A stretch of DNA of 64,000 nt. Source: Panulirus ornatus. Taxonomy: Eukaryota; Arthropoda; Malacostraca; Decapoda; Palinuridae. Position numbers and translations under genes: made by a program. The stretch covers positions 8,625,741 to 8,689,740 of the forward strand of contig NC_092262.1 in assembly GCF_036320965.1 (NCBI RefSeq). Direction: 5' to 3'. The notes below the pieces were generated by a model that saw nothing but the letters and a program-made list of their open reading frames with translations, was not told the DNA's origin and searched no databases. Below are positions 11,301-26,279 of this stretch, in pieces; the stretch's first letter is position 1; the number at the start of each line of letters is the position of its first letter.

Positions 11301-14300
11301 GAAGGTACAGCAGAAGACAACCTGGAGGTATAGCAGAACACAAGATGGGGGTGAATAAAACATCTTGAAGTTACAACAGAAGACAACCTGGACGTACAAC
11401 AGAAGACAACCTGGGGTGAAGCAAACAGCTTGAAGGTACAGCAGAAGACAACCTGGAGGTGCAGAAGAAGACAAACTTAAGATGGACAACCTGGAGGTCC
11501 GGTAGAAGGCAACCTGGCGGTGCAGCAGAAGATAACCTGAAAATGGAGCAGAAAAAAAAACCTGGAGCTTTAACAGAAGACAACCTAGAAGGGCAGTAGA
11601 AGAAAAACTGGAGGTGCTGCAGAAGAAACCTGAAGGTGCAGCAGGAGACAACCTGTAGTTACAGCACACAAAAACCTGCAGGTGAAGCAAACAGCTTGAA
11701 GGTACAGTAGAAGACGAATGGAGGTACAGCATAAGACAACATGGGGGTGAAGCAAACAGCTTGAAGTTACAGAAGAAGACAACCTGAAGGTACAGCAGAA
11801 GACAACCTGAAGGTACAGCAGAAGACAACCTGAAGGTACAGCAGAAGACAACCTAGAGGTTCAGCAGAAGACAACCTAAAGGTACAACAGAGCACAATCT
11901 GGAGGTCCAGTATAAGACAACCTGAAGGTACAGCAGAGGACAGCCTGGAGGTACAGCAAAATACCTGGATGTGCAACAGAAGTAACCCTGGAGGTAAAGC
12001 AGAATACAACCTGTACGTGCTGCAGAAGACAACCTGAAGGTAAAGCACAGGACAACCTGTTGGTACAGAACAAGAAAACCTTGAGGGGCAGCAGAGGACA
12101 ACCTGCAGGTACATAAGAAGACAACATGGAGGTGCAGCAGAAGACAACCTGGAGATACATCAGAAGATAACCTGCGAGTACAGCAGATTACAACTTGTAA
12201 GTGCAGCAGAAGACACTCTGGAGGTATAGCAGAGGACAACTTGGAAGTACAGCAGATGATAACCTGAAGGTACAGCAGAGGACAACCTGGAGGTCCAGTA
12301 GAAGAAAAGCTTGGAGGTACATCAGAATACAACCTGAAGGTGCAACAGAAGACAACGTGTAGATACAGCAGAATACAACCTGGAGGTACAGCTGAAGACA
12401 AGCTGAAGATGGAGTAGGAGACAACCTGGATGTATAGCAGAACACAACCTGGAGGTGAAGGAGAAGGCAATCTGAAGGTACGGCAGAAGACAACCTAAAG
12501 GTGGAACAGAAGACAACCAAAAGGTATAGCAGAAGACAACCTGACGGTATAGCATACGGTAACCTGGAGGTAAAGCAGAAGACAGCCTAAAGGTACAGCA
12601 GCAAAAAAATTGGAGGAGGAGGAAACAGCTTGGAGGTGCAGCTGAAGACAACCTGGAGGTGCAGCAGAAGACAACCAAGAGGTGCAGCAAAAGACAACAT
12701 GGAGGTATAGCAGAACAACCTGGAGGTCCAGTAGAAGACAACCTGGCGGTGCAGCAGAAGATAAACCTGAAGATGGAGCATAAGAAAACCTGGAGGTATA
12801 ACAGAAGACAACCTGAAGGTACAACAGAAGACAAACTGGAGGTGCAACAGAAGAAAACCTGAAGGTTCAGCAGAAGACAACCTGGAGGTACAGGAGAGGA
12901 CAACCTGGAGGTCCAGTATGAGACAACCTGGAAGTACAGAAAATACAATCTGGTGGTGCAGCAGAAGACAACCTGGAGGTGTAGCAGAAGACAACCTGTA
13001 GGTGCAGCAGAAGACACCCTGGAGGTACAGCAGAGGAGAAACTGGAGGTCCAGTGGAAGAAAACCTGGAGGTGCAAAAGAAAACAACCTCTAGGTGCAGC
13101 AGAAGACAATCTGGAGGTACAGCAGAGGATAAACTGGAAGTACAGCAGCAGAAAACCTGGAGGAAGGGGAAACTGCTTGGATGTGCAGCAGAAGACAACT
13201 TGCAGATGCAGCAGAATACAATCTGTAAGCGCAGCAGAAGACAACCTGGAGTACAGCAGATGTCAAGTTGGAGGTACAGCAGATGACAACCTGGAGGTAC
13301 AGCAGAGGACAACCTGGAGGTCCAGTAGAAGAAAACCTGGAGGTGCAAAAGAAAACAACCTCTAGGTGCAGCAGAAGACAATCTGGAGGTACAGCAGAGG
13401 ATAAACTGGAAGTACAGCAGCAGAAAACCTGGAGGATGGGGAAACAGTTTGGATGTGCAGCAGAATACAACCTGTAAGCGCAGCAGAAGACAACCTGGAG
13501 GTACAGCAGATGTCAAGTTGGAGGTACAGCAGATGACCTGAAGCGTGGAGATACAGCAGAATACAACATAGAGGTACAGCAGAAGACAACCTGAAGGTGC
13601 AGCAGAAGACAACCTAAAGTTATATCAGAAGACAACCTGAAGGTACAGCAGAAAACAACCTGGGGTAAAGCAGAAGACAACCTGAAGATACAGTAGCAGA
13701 AAACTTGGAGGAGGAGGAAAATGCTTGGAGGTGCAGCAGAAGACGACCTGGAGGTATAGCAGATCAAAGTGGAGGTCCAGTAGAAGACAACCTGGCGGTG
13801 CAGCAGAACATAACCTGAAGATGGGGCAGAAGGAAATCCTGGAAGTATAACAGAAAACAACCTGAAGGTGCAGCAGAAGCCAACCTGAAGATGGGGCAGA
13901 AGACACCCCAGAGGTATGGTAGAAGACAATCTGGAGGTACAGCAGACAACCAGGAGGTACAGCAGATGACAACCTAGAGGTTGAGCAGAAGACAACCTGA
14001 AGGTACAGCAGAAGACAACCTGGAGGTACAGCAGAAGACAACCTGTAGGTACAGCAGACGAAAACCTGGAGGTGAAGCAAAAGAAAACCTGAAGGTGAAG
14101 CAAACAGCTTGAAGGTACAGCAGAAGGCAACCTGGAGGCGAAGCAAACAGCTTGAAGTTACAACAGAAGATAACCTGTAGGTATAGCAGAAGACAACCTG
14201 GAAGTGCAGAAGACAACCTGGAGGTAGAGCAGAGGATAACCTGGAGGTACAGCAGATGACAACCTGGAGGTACAGCAGAGGACAACCTGTAGGTACAGCA

Positions 14301-17300
14301 GAGAACAACTAGGAGGTACAGCAGAAGAAAACCTGGAGGTACAGCAGAAAACACCTGGAGGTACAGCAGATGACAACATGGAGGTACAGTAGAAGACAAC
14401 CTGGAGGTACAGAAGAAGCCAACCTGGAGGTACAGCAGATGACCAACCTGGAGGTACAGTAGAAGACAACCTCCAGGTACAGTAGAAGGCAGCCTGGAGG
14501 TAGAGTAGGAGACAACCTGGAGGTACAGCAGAAGACAACCTGGAGGTACAGTAGATGACAACCTGGAGGTACAGTAGAAGACAACCTGTAGGTGCAGCAG
14601 ACGAAAACCTGGAGGTGAAGCAAAAGAAAACCTGGAGGTGAAGCAAACAGCTTGAAGGTACAGCAGAAGACAACCTGGAGGTACAGCAGAGGACAACCTG
14701 GAGGCACAGCAGAAGACAACCTGGAGGTACAGCAGAAGACAACCTGGAGGTGCAGCAGAAGACAACCTGGAGGTGCAGCAGAAGACAACCTGGAGGTACA
14801 GCAGAAGGCAACCAAGAGTTGCAGAAAAAGACAACATGGAGGTATAGCAGAACAACCTGGAGGTCCAGCAGAAGACAACCTGGCGGTGCAGCAGAAGATA
14901 AACCTGAGGTTGGAGCAGAAGAAAACCTGGAGGTATAACAGAAGAAAACCTGAAGGTACAGCAGAAGACAAACTAGAGGTGCAGCAGAAGAAAACCTGAA
15001 GGTTCAGCAGAAGACAACCTGGAGGTACAGGAGAGGACAACCTGGAGGTCCAGTATAAGACAACCTGGAGGTACAGTATAAGACATCCTGGAGGTACAGC
15101 AAAATACAAGCAGGAGGTGCATTAGAAGACAAACTATAGATGCAGCAGAAGACAACCTGCAGGTACAGCAGAGTACAACCTGTAAGTGGAGCAAAAGAAA
15201 ACCTGAAGGCGGAGCAGAAGAAAACCTGGAGGTAAAGCAGAATACAACCTGTAGGCGCAGCAGAAGACAACCTGAAGGTGGAGGACAGGACAATCTGGAG
15301 GTGCAGAAGATAAAAAACCTGGAGGTGAAGCAGAGGACAACCTGGAAGTACAGCAGAAGACAACCTGGAGGGACAGCAGAATACAACCTGTAAGTGCAGC
15401 AGATGATAAACCTGGAGGTACAGCAGAGGTCAAGTTGAAGGTACAGCAGATGACAACCTGGAGGTACAGCAGGGGACAACCTGGAGGTCCATTATAAGCC
15501 AACCTGGAAGTACAGCTAAATATAATTTGGAGGTGTAGTATAAGACAACCTGGAGGTGTAGGAGAAGAAAACCTGGAGGTTTAGAAGAAGACAACCTGAA
15601 GATACAGGAGAAGACAACCTGGAGGTGCAGCAGAAGAAATCCTGGGGGTACAGCTGAATAAAACCAGTAAATGCAGTACAAGACAACCTGAAGGTGGAGA
15701 AAAAAAAAAAAAAAAAAAACCTGGAAATAAAGCACAATACAACCTGTAAATGCAACAGAAAATAACCTGAAGCTGGAGCAGAGAAAAACCTGGAGGTACA
15801 AAAGAAGACAACCTGGAGGTAAAAACAGAAGACAACATGGAAGTACAGTAGAAGACAACCTTGAGGTACAACTAGAATACAACCTGTAAGCGCAGTAGAA
15901 GACATCCTGGAGGTACAGCAGATGTCAAGTTGGAGTTGCAGCAGATGACAACCTGGAGGTACAGCAGAGGACAACCTGGAGGTCCAGTAAAAGAAAGCCT
16001 GGAGGTGCAACAGAATACAACCTGGAGGTGCAGCAGAAGACAACTTGAAGATGGAGCAGAAAACAACCTGGAGGTATAGCAGAACAACCTGGAGGTCCAG
16101 TAGAAGGCAGCCTGGCGGTGCACAAGATAACCTGAACATATAGCAGAAGAAAACCAGGAGGTTTAACAGAAGACAACCTGGAAGTGCAGTAGAAATCAAA
16201 TTGAAGGTCCTGCAGAAGAAAACCTGAAGGTGCAGCAGAAACCAACCTGGAGGTAAAGCATAAGAGAACCGGGAGGTACAGCAAAATACAATCAGGAGGT
16301 GCAGAAGACAACATGGAGGTGTAGCATAAGAAAACCTGGAGGTACAGCAGAATGCAACGTGGAGATACAGCAGAATGCAACCTGGAGGTACAGCAGAAGA
16401 CAACCTGAAGGTGGAAGAGGGGACAACCTGGAGGTATAGCAAAAGACAACCTGGAGGTGCAGGAGAAGACAACCTGAAGGTGCAACAGAAGACAATCTGA
16501 ATATGGAGCAGAAGCAACCTAAAGGTATAGCAGAAGTCAACCTGAAGGTAAAGCACAAGACAACCTGAAGGTGCAGCAGAAGACAACCAGGAGGTAAAGC
16601 GCAAGACAACCTGAAGGTGCAGCAGAAGACAACCTGGAGGTGACAGCAGAAGAAATCCTGGAGGTACAGCAGAATACACCCTGTAAGTGCAGCAGAAGAC
16701 AACTTGGAGGTACAGCAGAGGACAACCTGGAGGTACAGGAGAAGAATACCTTGAGGTAAAGCAGAAGACAACCTGGAGCCAGTACAGCAGAAAACAACCC
16801 GGAGGTACAGCAGAATACAACCTGTAAGCGCAGCAAAAGACAACTTGGAGGTACAGCAGAAGACAACATGGAAGTACAGCAATTGACAATTCGACTTACA
16901 GCAGAAAACAACCTGGAGGTCCAGTAGAAAAAAACCTGGAGGTACAGCAGAATACAACCCGGAGGTGCAGCAGAAGACAATGTGGAGATACAGCAGAATA
17001 CAATGTGGAGGTACAGCAGAAGACAACCTAAAGGTGGAGCAGAGGACAACCTGGAGGTATAGCAAAACACAGCCTGGAGGTGCAGGAAAAGACAACCTGA
17101 AGATGGAGCAGAAGAGAACCTAAAGGTATAGCAGAAGACAACCTGAAGGTACAGCAGCAGAAAACCTGCAGCAGGAGGAAACACCTAGGAGGTGCAGCAA
17201 CAGACAACCTGGAGGGGGAGGAAACCGCTTCGAGGTGCAGCATAAGACAAACTGGAGGTGCAGCAGAAGAAACCTGGAGGTTCAGCAGAAGATAATCTGG

Positions 17301-20300
17301 AGGTACAGCAGAGGACAACCTGGAGGTCCAGTGTAAGACAACCTGGAGGTACAGCAAAATACAATCTGGAGGTGCAGTAGAAGACAACCTGGAGTTGTAG
17401 CAGAAGAACACGTGGAGGTTCAGAAGAAGACAACCTGAGAGTACAGGAGATTAGAGCCTGGAGGTGCAGTAGAAGAAAACCTGCAGGTACAGCAGAATAC
17501 AACCTGTAAGCGCAGCAGAAGACGACTTGTAGGTACAGCAGATGACAACTTGGAAGTACAGCAGATGACAATTTGGAGGTACAGCAGAGGACAACCTGGA
17601 GGTCTAGTAGAAGAAATCCTGGAGGTACAGCAGAATACAGCCCCGAGGTGCAGCAGAAGACAACCTGGAGATACAGCAAAATCCAACGTGTAAGTACAGC
17701 AAAAGACAACCTAAAGATGGAGCAGAGGACAACCTGGAGGTATAGCAGAACACAACTTGGAGGTGCAGCAGAATACAACCTGGGGTAAAGCAGAAGACAA
17801 CCTGAAGATACAGCAGCAGAAAACCTGAAGGAGGAGGAAAAGGCTTGGATGTGCAGCAAAATATAACCCGGAGGTATAGCAGAACAACCTGGAGGTCCAG
17901 TGGAAGACAACCTGCCGGTGCAGCAGAAGTAGTCCTGAAGATGGAGCAGAAGAAAACCTAGAGGTATAACAGAAGACAACCTGGAGGTACAGCAGAAGAC
18001 AAACTCAAGGTGCAGCACAAGAAAACCTGGAAGTTCAGCAGAAGACAACCTGGAGGTACAGCAAAGGACAACCTGGAGGCCCAGTATGAAACAACGTGGA
18101 GGTACAGCAAAATACGATCTGAAGGTGCAGTAGAATACAACCTGGAGGTGTAGCAGAAGAAAACCTGGAGGCTCAGAAGAAGACAACCTGAAGGTACAAG
18201 AGAAGACAGCCTGGAGGTGCATCGGAAGAGAACATGGAGGGAAAGCAGAATACAGCTGTAAGTGCAGCAGAAGACAACCTGAAGGTGGAGCAAAGGACAA
18301 CCTGGAGGCACAGAAGAACAGAACCTGGAGGTAAAGCAGAAGACAACCTGGAAGTACAGCAGAATACAACCTGTAAGTGCAGCAGAAGACAACCTGTCGG
18401 TACAACAGAGGTCACGTATGGGGTACAGCAGAGGACAACGTAAGGGTACAGGAGAAGAAAACCTGTGGGTACAACAGAGGACAAATGGAGGTACAGCAGA
18501 AGACAACCTGGAGGTACAGCAGAGGACAACCTGGAGGTGCAGCAAAAGACAACCTGGAGGTACAACAGCAGCAGAAAACCTGGAGGATAAGGAAACAGCT
18601 TGGATGAGCAGCAGAAAAGAACCTGGAAGTGCAGCAAATAACCTACCGGTGCGGAAGAAGACAACCTAAAGGTATAGCAGAACAAAGAGCTTGAAGGTAC
18701 AGCAGAAGACAACCTGGAGGCATAGTAGAAGACAACCTGGAGGCATAGTAGAAGACAACCTGGAGGTGCAGCAGAAAACAACCTGAAGATGGAGCAGAAG
18801 ACTACCTGGAGTTATAGCAGAACAGGCTGGAGGTCCAGTACAAGGCAACATGGCGGTGCAGCAGAAGATAACCTGAAAATGGAGCAGAAGAAAACCTCGA
18901 GGTATCACTGAAGACAACCTGGAGGTGCAGCAGAGGACAAACTGGAGGTGCAGCAAAAGAAAACCTGAAGGTTCAGCAGAAGACAACCTAAATGTATAGC
19001 AGAAGAGAACTTGAAGGTTCAGCAGATGACAACCTGGACATACAGCAGAGAACAAGCTGTAGGTCCAGTATAAGACAATCTAGAGGTACAGCATAAGAAA
19101 ACCTGGAGGTAAAGCAGAATACAGCTTGTACGTACAGCAGAAGACAACCCAATGGTGGAACAGAGGAAAACCTGGAGGTAAAGAAGAAAACAACCTGGAG
19201 GTACAGCAGAAACGAACCAGGAGGTATAGCAGAATACAACCTGTTAGTGCAGCAGACGACAACCTGGAGGTATAGCAGAGGAGAACTTGGGAGTACAGCA
19301 GATGACAACCTGAAAGTACAGCAAAAAACAACCTGGAGGTCCACTAGAAGAAAAACGTGGAGGTACAACAGAATATAGCTTGTAAGTGCAGCAGAAGACG
19401 ACCTAAAGGTGGAACAGAGGAAAACTTGGAGGTACAGACAACCTGGAGGTACGGCAGAAGAAAACCTGCAAGTATAGCAGAAAAGAACCAGGAGGTATAG
19501 CAGAATACAACCTGTTCTGTTAGTGCAGCAGAGGACAACCTGGAGATATAGCAGAGGAGAACTTGGACTTACAGCAGATGACAACCTAAAAGTACAGGAA
19601 AGGATAACCTGGAGGTCCATTAGAAGAAAACCTGGAGCTACAACAGAATACAACCTAGAGGTGCAGCAGAAGACAACCTGAAGGTACATTAGAATACAAC
19701 CTGGAAGTACAGCAGATGACAACCTAAAAGTAATGCAAAGGACAACGTGGAGGTCCAATAGAAAAAACCTGAAGGTACAACAGAATACAACCTAGAGGTG
19801 CAGCAGAAGACAACCTCGAGGTACAGCTGAGGTCAACCTGAAGGTATAGCAGAATACAACGTGGATATACAGCAGATGACAACCTGGAGGTACAGTTGGA
19901 GATAACCTGGAGGTCCAGTAGAAAAAACTTGGAAGTACAGCAGAAAACAGCCTGGAGGTGCAGCAGAAGAAAACCTGGAGGTACAGTGGAGGACAACCTT
20001 GAGGTACAGCAGAATACAACGTGGAGGTAGAGCAGAATACAACATGGAGGTACAGAAGAAGGCAACCTGAAGGCGCTGCAGAGGACAACCTGGAGGTAGC
20101 GCAGAAGACAAACTGTTGGTGCAGGAGAAGATACCTGAAGATGGAGTAGAAGACAACCTAAATTTATAGCAGAAAACAACCTGATGGTACAGAAGACAAC
20201 ATGGAGGTACAGCAGATGACAGCCTGGAGGTGTAGCAGAAGACAACGTGGAGGTACCGCTGACGATAAACCTGGAGTTGAAGAAACAGCTTGAACTTACA

Positions 20301-23300
20301 GTAGAAGATAACATGGAGGTACAGCAGAAGACAACGGAGGTACAGAAGAAGACAACCTGGAGGTGCAGCAGGAGACAACCTGGACGTTCAGCAGCAGAGA
20401 ACCTGTAGGATGAGGAAACAGCTTGGAGGTGCAGCAGGAGACAACCTGGGGGTGCAGTAAACAACCTAGAGGTGCGGCAGAAGGCAACCTAAAGGTATAG
20501 CAGAAGACAATCTGAAGATACAGCAGGGGACAACCTGAAGGTAGAGCAGCAGAAAACCTGGAGGAAGGGGAGGAAACAGCTTGTAGGTGCAGCAAAAGAC
20601 AACCTGGAGGTACAGCAGAAGACAACCTGGGGGTGAAACAAATAGCTTGAAGGTACAGCTGAAGACAACCTAGAGTTATTGCAGAAGACAACCTGGAGGT
20701 ATTGCAGAAGACAACCTGGAGGTATCGCAGAAGACAACCTGGAAGTGCAGCAGAAGTCAACCGGAAGATGGAGCAGAAGGGAACCTAAAGTTAGAGCAGA
20801 AGACAACCTGAAGGTACAGCAGAAAACAACCTGGGGTAAACCAGAAGACAACCTGAAGATACAGTGGCAGAAAACTTGGAGGAGGAGGAAAATGCTTGGA
20901 GGTGCAGCAGAAGGCAACCTGGAGGTGCACCAGAAGACAACTAAGAGGTGCAGCAAAAGACAACCTGGAGGTCCAGTAGAAGACAACCTGACGGTGCAGC
21001 AGAAGATAACCTAAAGATGGAGCAGGAGAAAACCTGGAGGTGTAACAGAAGACATCCTGGAAGTACAGCAGAAGACAAATTGGAGGTGCAGCAGAAAAAA
21101 ACTTGGATGTTCAGCAGAAGACAACCTGAAGGTACAGCAGAGGACAACCTGGAGGTCCAGTATAAGACAACCTGGAGGTACAGCAAAATACAATCTGGAG
21201 GTGCAGTAGAATACAACCGGGAGGTGTAGCAGAAGAAAACCTGGAGGTTCAGAAAAAGACAACCTGAAGGTACAACAGAAGACAGCCTGGAGGTGCAGCA
21301 GAAGAACACCTGGAGGTACAGCAGAAGACAACCTGAGGGTGAAGCAAACAGCTTGAGGGCACAGCAGAAGACAAACTGGAGGTATATGAGAAGACAACCT
21401 GGAGGTGCAGCAGAAGACAACCAAGAGGTGCAGCAGAAGACAAACTGAAAATGGAGCAAAGGACAACCTGGAGGTATAGCAGAACAACCTGGAGGTCCAG
21501 TAGAATGCAACCTGGCGGTGCAGTAGAATGTAACCTGAAAATGGAGCAGAAGAAAACTTGGAGGTATAACAGAAGACAACTTGGAGGTGCAGCAGAAGAG
21601 AAACCGGAGGTGCACCAGAAGAAAATATGGAGGTGCAACAGAAGACAACCTGGAGGTATAGCAGAAGAGAACCTTGAGATTCAGCGGAAAACAACCTGGA
21701 GGTACAGCAGAAGAGAACCTGGAGGTTTAGGAGAAGACAACATGAAGGTGCAGCAGATGACAATCTGAAGATGGAGCAGAAAACCAACTGAATTTAGAGC
21801 AAAAGACAACCTGAAGGTACAGCAGAAGACAACCTGAAGGTACAGCAAAAGACAACCTGAAGGTACAGCAGAAGACAACCTGGAGGTACAGCAGAAGACA
21901 ACCTGGAGGTAAAGCAGACAACATGGAGGTAAAGGTAAAGACAGCCTGAAGGTGCAGCAGAAGACAACGTGGTTTCACATTAGACAATTTCAAAGTGCAG
22001 CAGGCAAACTGGAGGTTCAGCAGAATACATCTGGGAGGTACAGCAGAAGACAACCAGCAGGTACAGCAGAAGACAACATGGAGGTACAGAAGAAGCCAAC
22101 CTGGAGGTACAGCAGAATACAACCTGTAAGTGCAGCAGAAGACAACATGGAGGTACAGCAGAGGCCAAGTTGGAGGTACAGCAGAAGACAACCCGGAGGT
22201 ACAGCAGAGAACAACCTGGAGGTACAGCAGATGACAACCTGGGGGTACAGTGGAAGACAACCTGGAGGTACAGCAGACGAAAACCTGGAGGTGAAGCAGA
22301 AGAAAACCTGAAGGTGAAGCAAACAGCTTGAAGGTATAGCAGAGGACAATTTGGAGGTACGGCAGAAGACAACCTCGGGGTGAAGCAAACAGCTGAAGTT
22401 ACAGCAGAAGACAACCTGTAGGTATAGCAGAAGACAACCTGGAGGTGCAGCAGAAGACAAGCTGAGGGTAAACCAAAGAGCTTGAAGTTACAGCAGAAGA
22501 CAACCTGGAGGAGAAGGAGAAGACAACATGAAGGTGCAGCAGATGACAATATGAAGATGGAGAAGAAGACCAACTAAAGTTATAGCAGAAGAAAACCTGA
22601 AAGTATAGCAAAAGACAATTCGGAGGTAAAGCAGAAGACAACGTCGGAGTGAAGTAAACAGCTTGAAGTTACCGCAGAAGACAACATTGAGGTACAGCAG
22701 AAGACAACCTGGAGTAAGGTACAGCAGAAGACGACCTAGAGATACAGCAGCAGTAAACATGGAGGATGAGGAAATAGCTTCGAGGTGCAGCAGAAGTCAA
22801 CCTGAAGATGCAGCAAACAACCTACAGGTGCGGCAGAAGGCAATCTAAAGGTATAGCAGAAGACAATCTGAAAGTACAGCAGAGGACAACCTGAAGGTAC
22901 AGCAGCAGAAAAACTGGGGGAGAAGGAAACAGTTTGGAGGTGCAGCAAAAGACAACCTGGAGGTACAGCAGAAGACAACCAGGAGTTGAATCAAACAGCT
23001 TGAAGGTACAGCAGAAGACAACCTGGAGGTGCAGCAGACAACAACCTGAAGATGGAGTAGAAAACAACCTGGATGTATAGCAGAACAAGCTGGAGGTCCA
23101 GTAGAAGGCAACCTGGCGGTGCAGCAGAAGATGACCTGAAAATGTAGCAGAAGATAAAACTAGAGGTTTAACAGAAGACAACCTAGAGGTGCACCAGAAG
23201 ACAAACTGGAGGTGCTGCAGAAGAAAACCTAAAGGTGCAGCAGGAGAAAACCTGTAGGTACAGCACACGAAAACCTGGAGGTGAAGCAGAAGAAACCTGG

Positions 23301-25229
23301 AGGTGAAGCAGACAGCTTGAAGGTACAGTAGATGACAACATGGAGGTACAGCAGAAGACAACCTGGGGGTGAAGCAAACAGCTTGAATTTACAAAAGAAG
23401 ACAACCTGAAGGTACAGCAGAAGACAACCTGGAGGTTCAGCAGAAGACAACATAGAGGTACAGCAGAGGACAATCTGGAGGTTCAGTATAAGACAACCTG
23501 GAGGTATAGCAGAAGATAACCTGAATGTATAGCAGAAGAGAACTTGAAGGTTCAGCAGAAGACAACCTAGAGGTACAGCAGAGGACAGTCTGGTGGTGCA
23601 TTGTAAGACAACCTGGAGGTCCAGTATAAGACAACCTGGAGGTACAGCAAAATACAATCTGGATGTGCAGAAGAAGCCAACCAGGAAGTGCAGCAGAAGA
23701 CAACCTGGAGGTTCAGCAAAATACAGCTTGTAAGTGCAGCAGAAGACAACTTGAAGGTGGAACAGAGGAAAACTGGAGGTACAGAAGAAGTCAACCTGGA
23801 GGTGCAGCAATCAGGAGGTATAGCAGAATACAACCTCTTAGTGCAGCAGAAGACAACCTGGAAGTACAGCAGAGGAGAACTTGGAAGTACAGCAGATGAC
23901 AACCTGAAAGTACAGCAAAGGACAACCTGGAGGTCCAGTAGAAAAAAACCTGGAGGTACAACAGAGTACAACCTAGAGGTGCAGCAGAAGACAACCTCGA
24001 GGTAAAGTGGAGGACAACCTGAAGGTACAGCAGAATACAACGTGGATATACAGCAGATGACAACCTAGAGGTACAGCTGAGGATAACCTGGAGGTCCAGT
24101 AGAAAAAACTTGGAAGTACAGCAGAATACAGCCTGGAGGTGCAGCAGAAGAAAACCTGGAGGTACAGTGGAGGACAACCTTGAGGTACAGCAGAATGCAA
24201 CGTGGAGGTACAGCAGAATACAACATGGAGGTAGAGAAGAAGACAACCTGAAGATGCAGCAGAGGACAACCTGGAGGTAGAGCAGAAGACAACCTGAAGA
24301 TAGAGTAGAAGAAAACCTAGATTTATAGCAGAAGACAACCTGAAGGTACAGCAGAAAACAACGTGAAGGTACAGCAGATGACAGCCTGGAGGTGCAGAAG
24401 ATGAGAACGTGGAGGTAATGCTGACAAAAACCTAGAGGTGAAGCAAACAGCTTAAAGTTGCAGCAGAAGACAACTTGGAGTTACAGCAGAAGCCAACCTG
24501 GGGGTGAAGCAAACAGCTTGAAGTTACAGTAGAAGACAACATAGAGGTACAGCAGAAGACAACGGAGGTACAGCAGAAGACAACCTGGAGGTGCAGCAAA
24601 CAACCTACAGGTGCGGCAGAAGGCAACCTAAAGGTATTGCAGAAACAATCTGAAGGTACAGCAGGGGACAACCTGAAGGTACAGCAGGGGACAACCTGAA
24701 GTTACAGCAGCAGAAAACCTAGAGGAGGAGGAGGAAACAGCTTGGAGGTGCAGCAAAAGACAACCTGGAGGTACAGCAGACTACAACCTGGGGATGAAAC
24801 AAACAGCTTGAAGGTACAGCAGAATACAACCTGGAGGTATCGCAGAAGACAACCTGGAGGTGCAGCAGAAAACAACCAGAAGATGGAGAAGAAGAAAACC
24901 TGGAGGTATTGCAGAGCAACGTGGAGGTCAGGTAGAAGGCAACCTGGCGGTGCAGTAGAAGATAACCTGAAAATGTAGCAGAAGAAAACCTGGAGCTATA
25001 ACAGAAGAGAACCTTGAGTTACAGCAGAAGGCAAACTGGAGGTGCAGCAGAAGACAACCTGATGGTGCAGCAGAAGACAACCTGGAGGAATAGCAGAGGA
25101 GAACTTGGAAGTACAGCAGATGAAAACCTATAGGTACATCAGAGGACAACCTGGAGGTCCAGTAGAAAAAAACCTGGAGGTATAACAAAATACAACCTGG
25201 AGGTGCAGCAGAAGACACCCTCGAGGTAC

Positions 25230-25760
25230 AGTGGAGGACAACCTGAAGGCACAGCAGAATACAGCCTCAGCAGAGAAACTTGGAGGTTCAGCAAAGACAA
25301 CTGGAGGTACAGCAGAGGACAACCTGGAGGTAACAAGACAACTAAAGTACACGAAGAAACCTGAGGTAGCAGAAACACTTGGAGGTGCGAGACAACTGGA
25401 GGTACAGAGAAGACAACCGAGGTAGAAAGTCAACACGAAACCTAGTGAAGCAAAACACTGGAGGTACAGCAGAAGACAACCTGGAAGTCAGCAGAAGACA
25501 ACTGGAGATAGCAGAAGACAATTGTAAGGTGCAGAAGAGAACACCTGAGAGGTAAGGACAACTGAGGCAGAGAAACACCTGTAGTGCAGCAGAAGCAACT
25601 GAAGGTCACAGACACCTGGAGGTGACAGCAGAAGACAACTGAGGGGGACAGCAGAAGACAACCTGGAAGGTACAGCAAAGATACCTAGAGGGGTACACAT
25701 CAGAAACAACCTGAGGTACAGCATAATACTATCGGGAAGTGAAAAAAGCACTACCTCGAG
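25230..25760. repeat. Indel-rich segment of the 23-bp array
   Basis: The 23-bp phase collapses here. Units are still readable (GCAGAAGACAAC, CTGGAGGTACAG) but single-base losses and short deletions occur in nearly every unit, unlike the flanking kilobases. It is either an unpolished sequence patch or a genuinely decayed island. Confidence 0.75.
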
Positions 25761-26279
25761 GTGCAGCAGAATACAACCTGTAAGTGCTAGCAGAGACTAC
25801 CTGAAGGTGGAACAGAGGAAAACCTGGGGGCACAGAAGACAACCTGGAGGTGCAGCAGAAGACAACCTGGAGATACAGCAGAAAACATCCAGGTATAGCA
25901 GAATACAACTTGTAAGTGCAACACAAGACAACCTGGTGGTCCAGTAGAAAAACAACCTGGAGGTGCAACAGAATGCAACCTGGAGGTGCAGCAGAAAACA
26001 ACCTGGAGGTACAGCGAAGGACAACCTGGAGGTCCAGTAGAAGAAAAACCTGGAGGTACAGCAGATTACATCCTGGAGGTGCAACAGAAGACAACCTGGA
26101 GGTACAGCGGAGGACAACCTTGAGGTACCGCAGAATACAACGTGGAGGTACAGCAGAATACAGCATGAAGGTACAGCAGAAGACAACCTAGATGTGCTGC
26201 AGAAGACAACCTGGAGGTACAGCAGAAGACAACCTGGAGGTACAGCAGAGGACAACCTGAAGGTACAGCAGAAGAAAAG

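Noticed and set aside
15516..16889. 457-codon minus-strand open frame, plus many others of 100-400 codons in 7250-27181
   Set aside because: The 23-bp unit lacks stops in most frames, so both strands and all frames are open with the same 23-residue period. Frames overlap each other freely, which is not expected of real genes.
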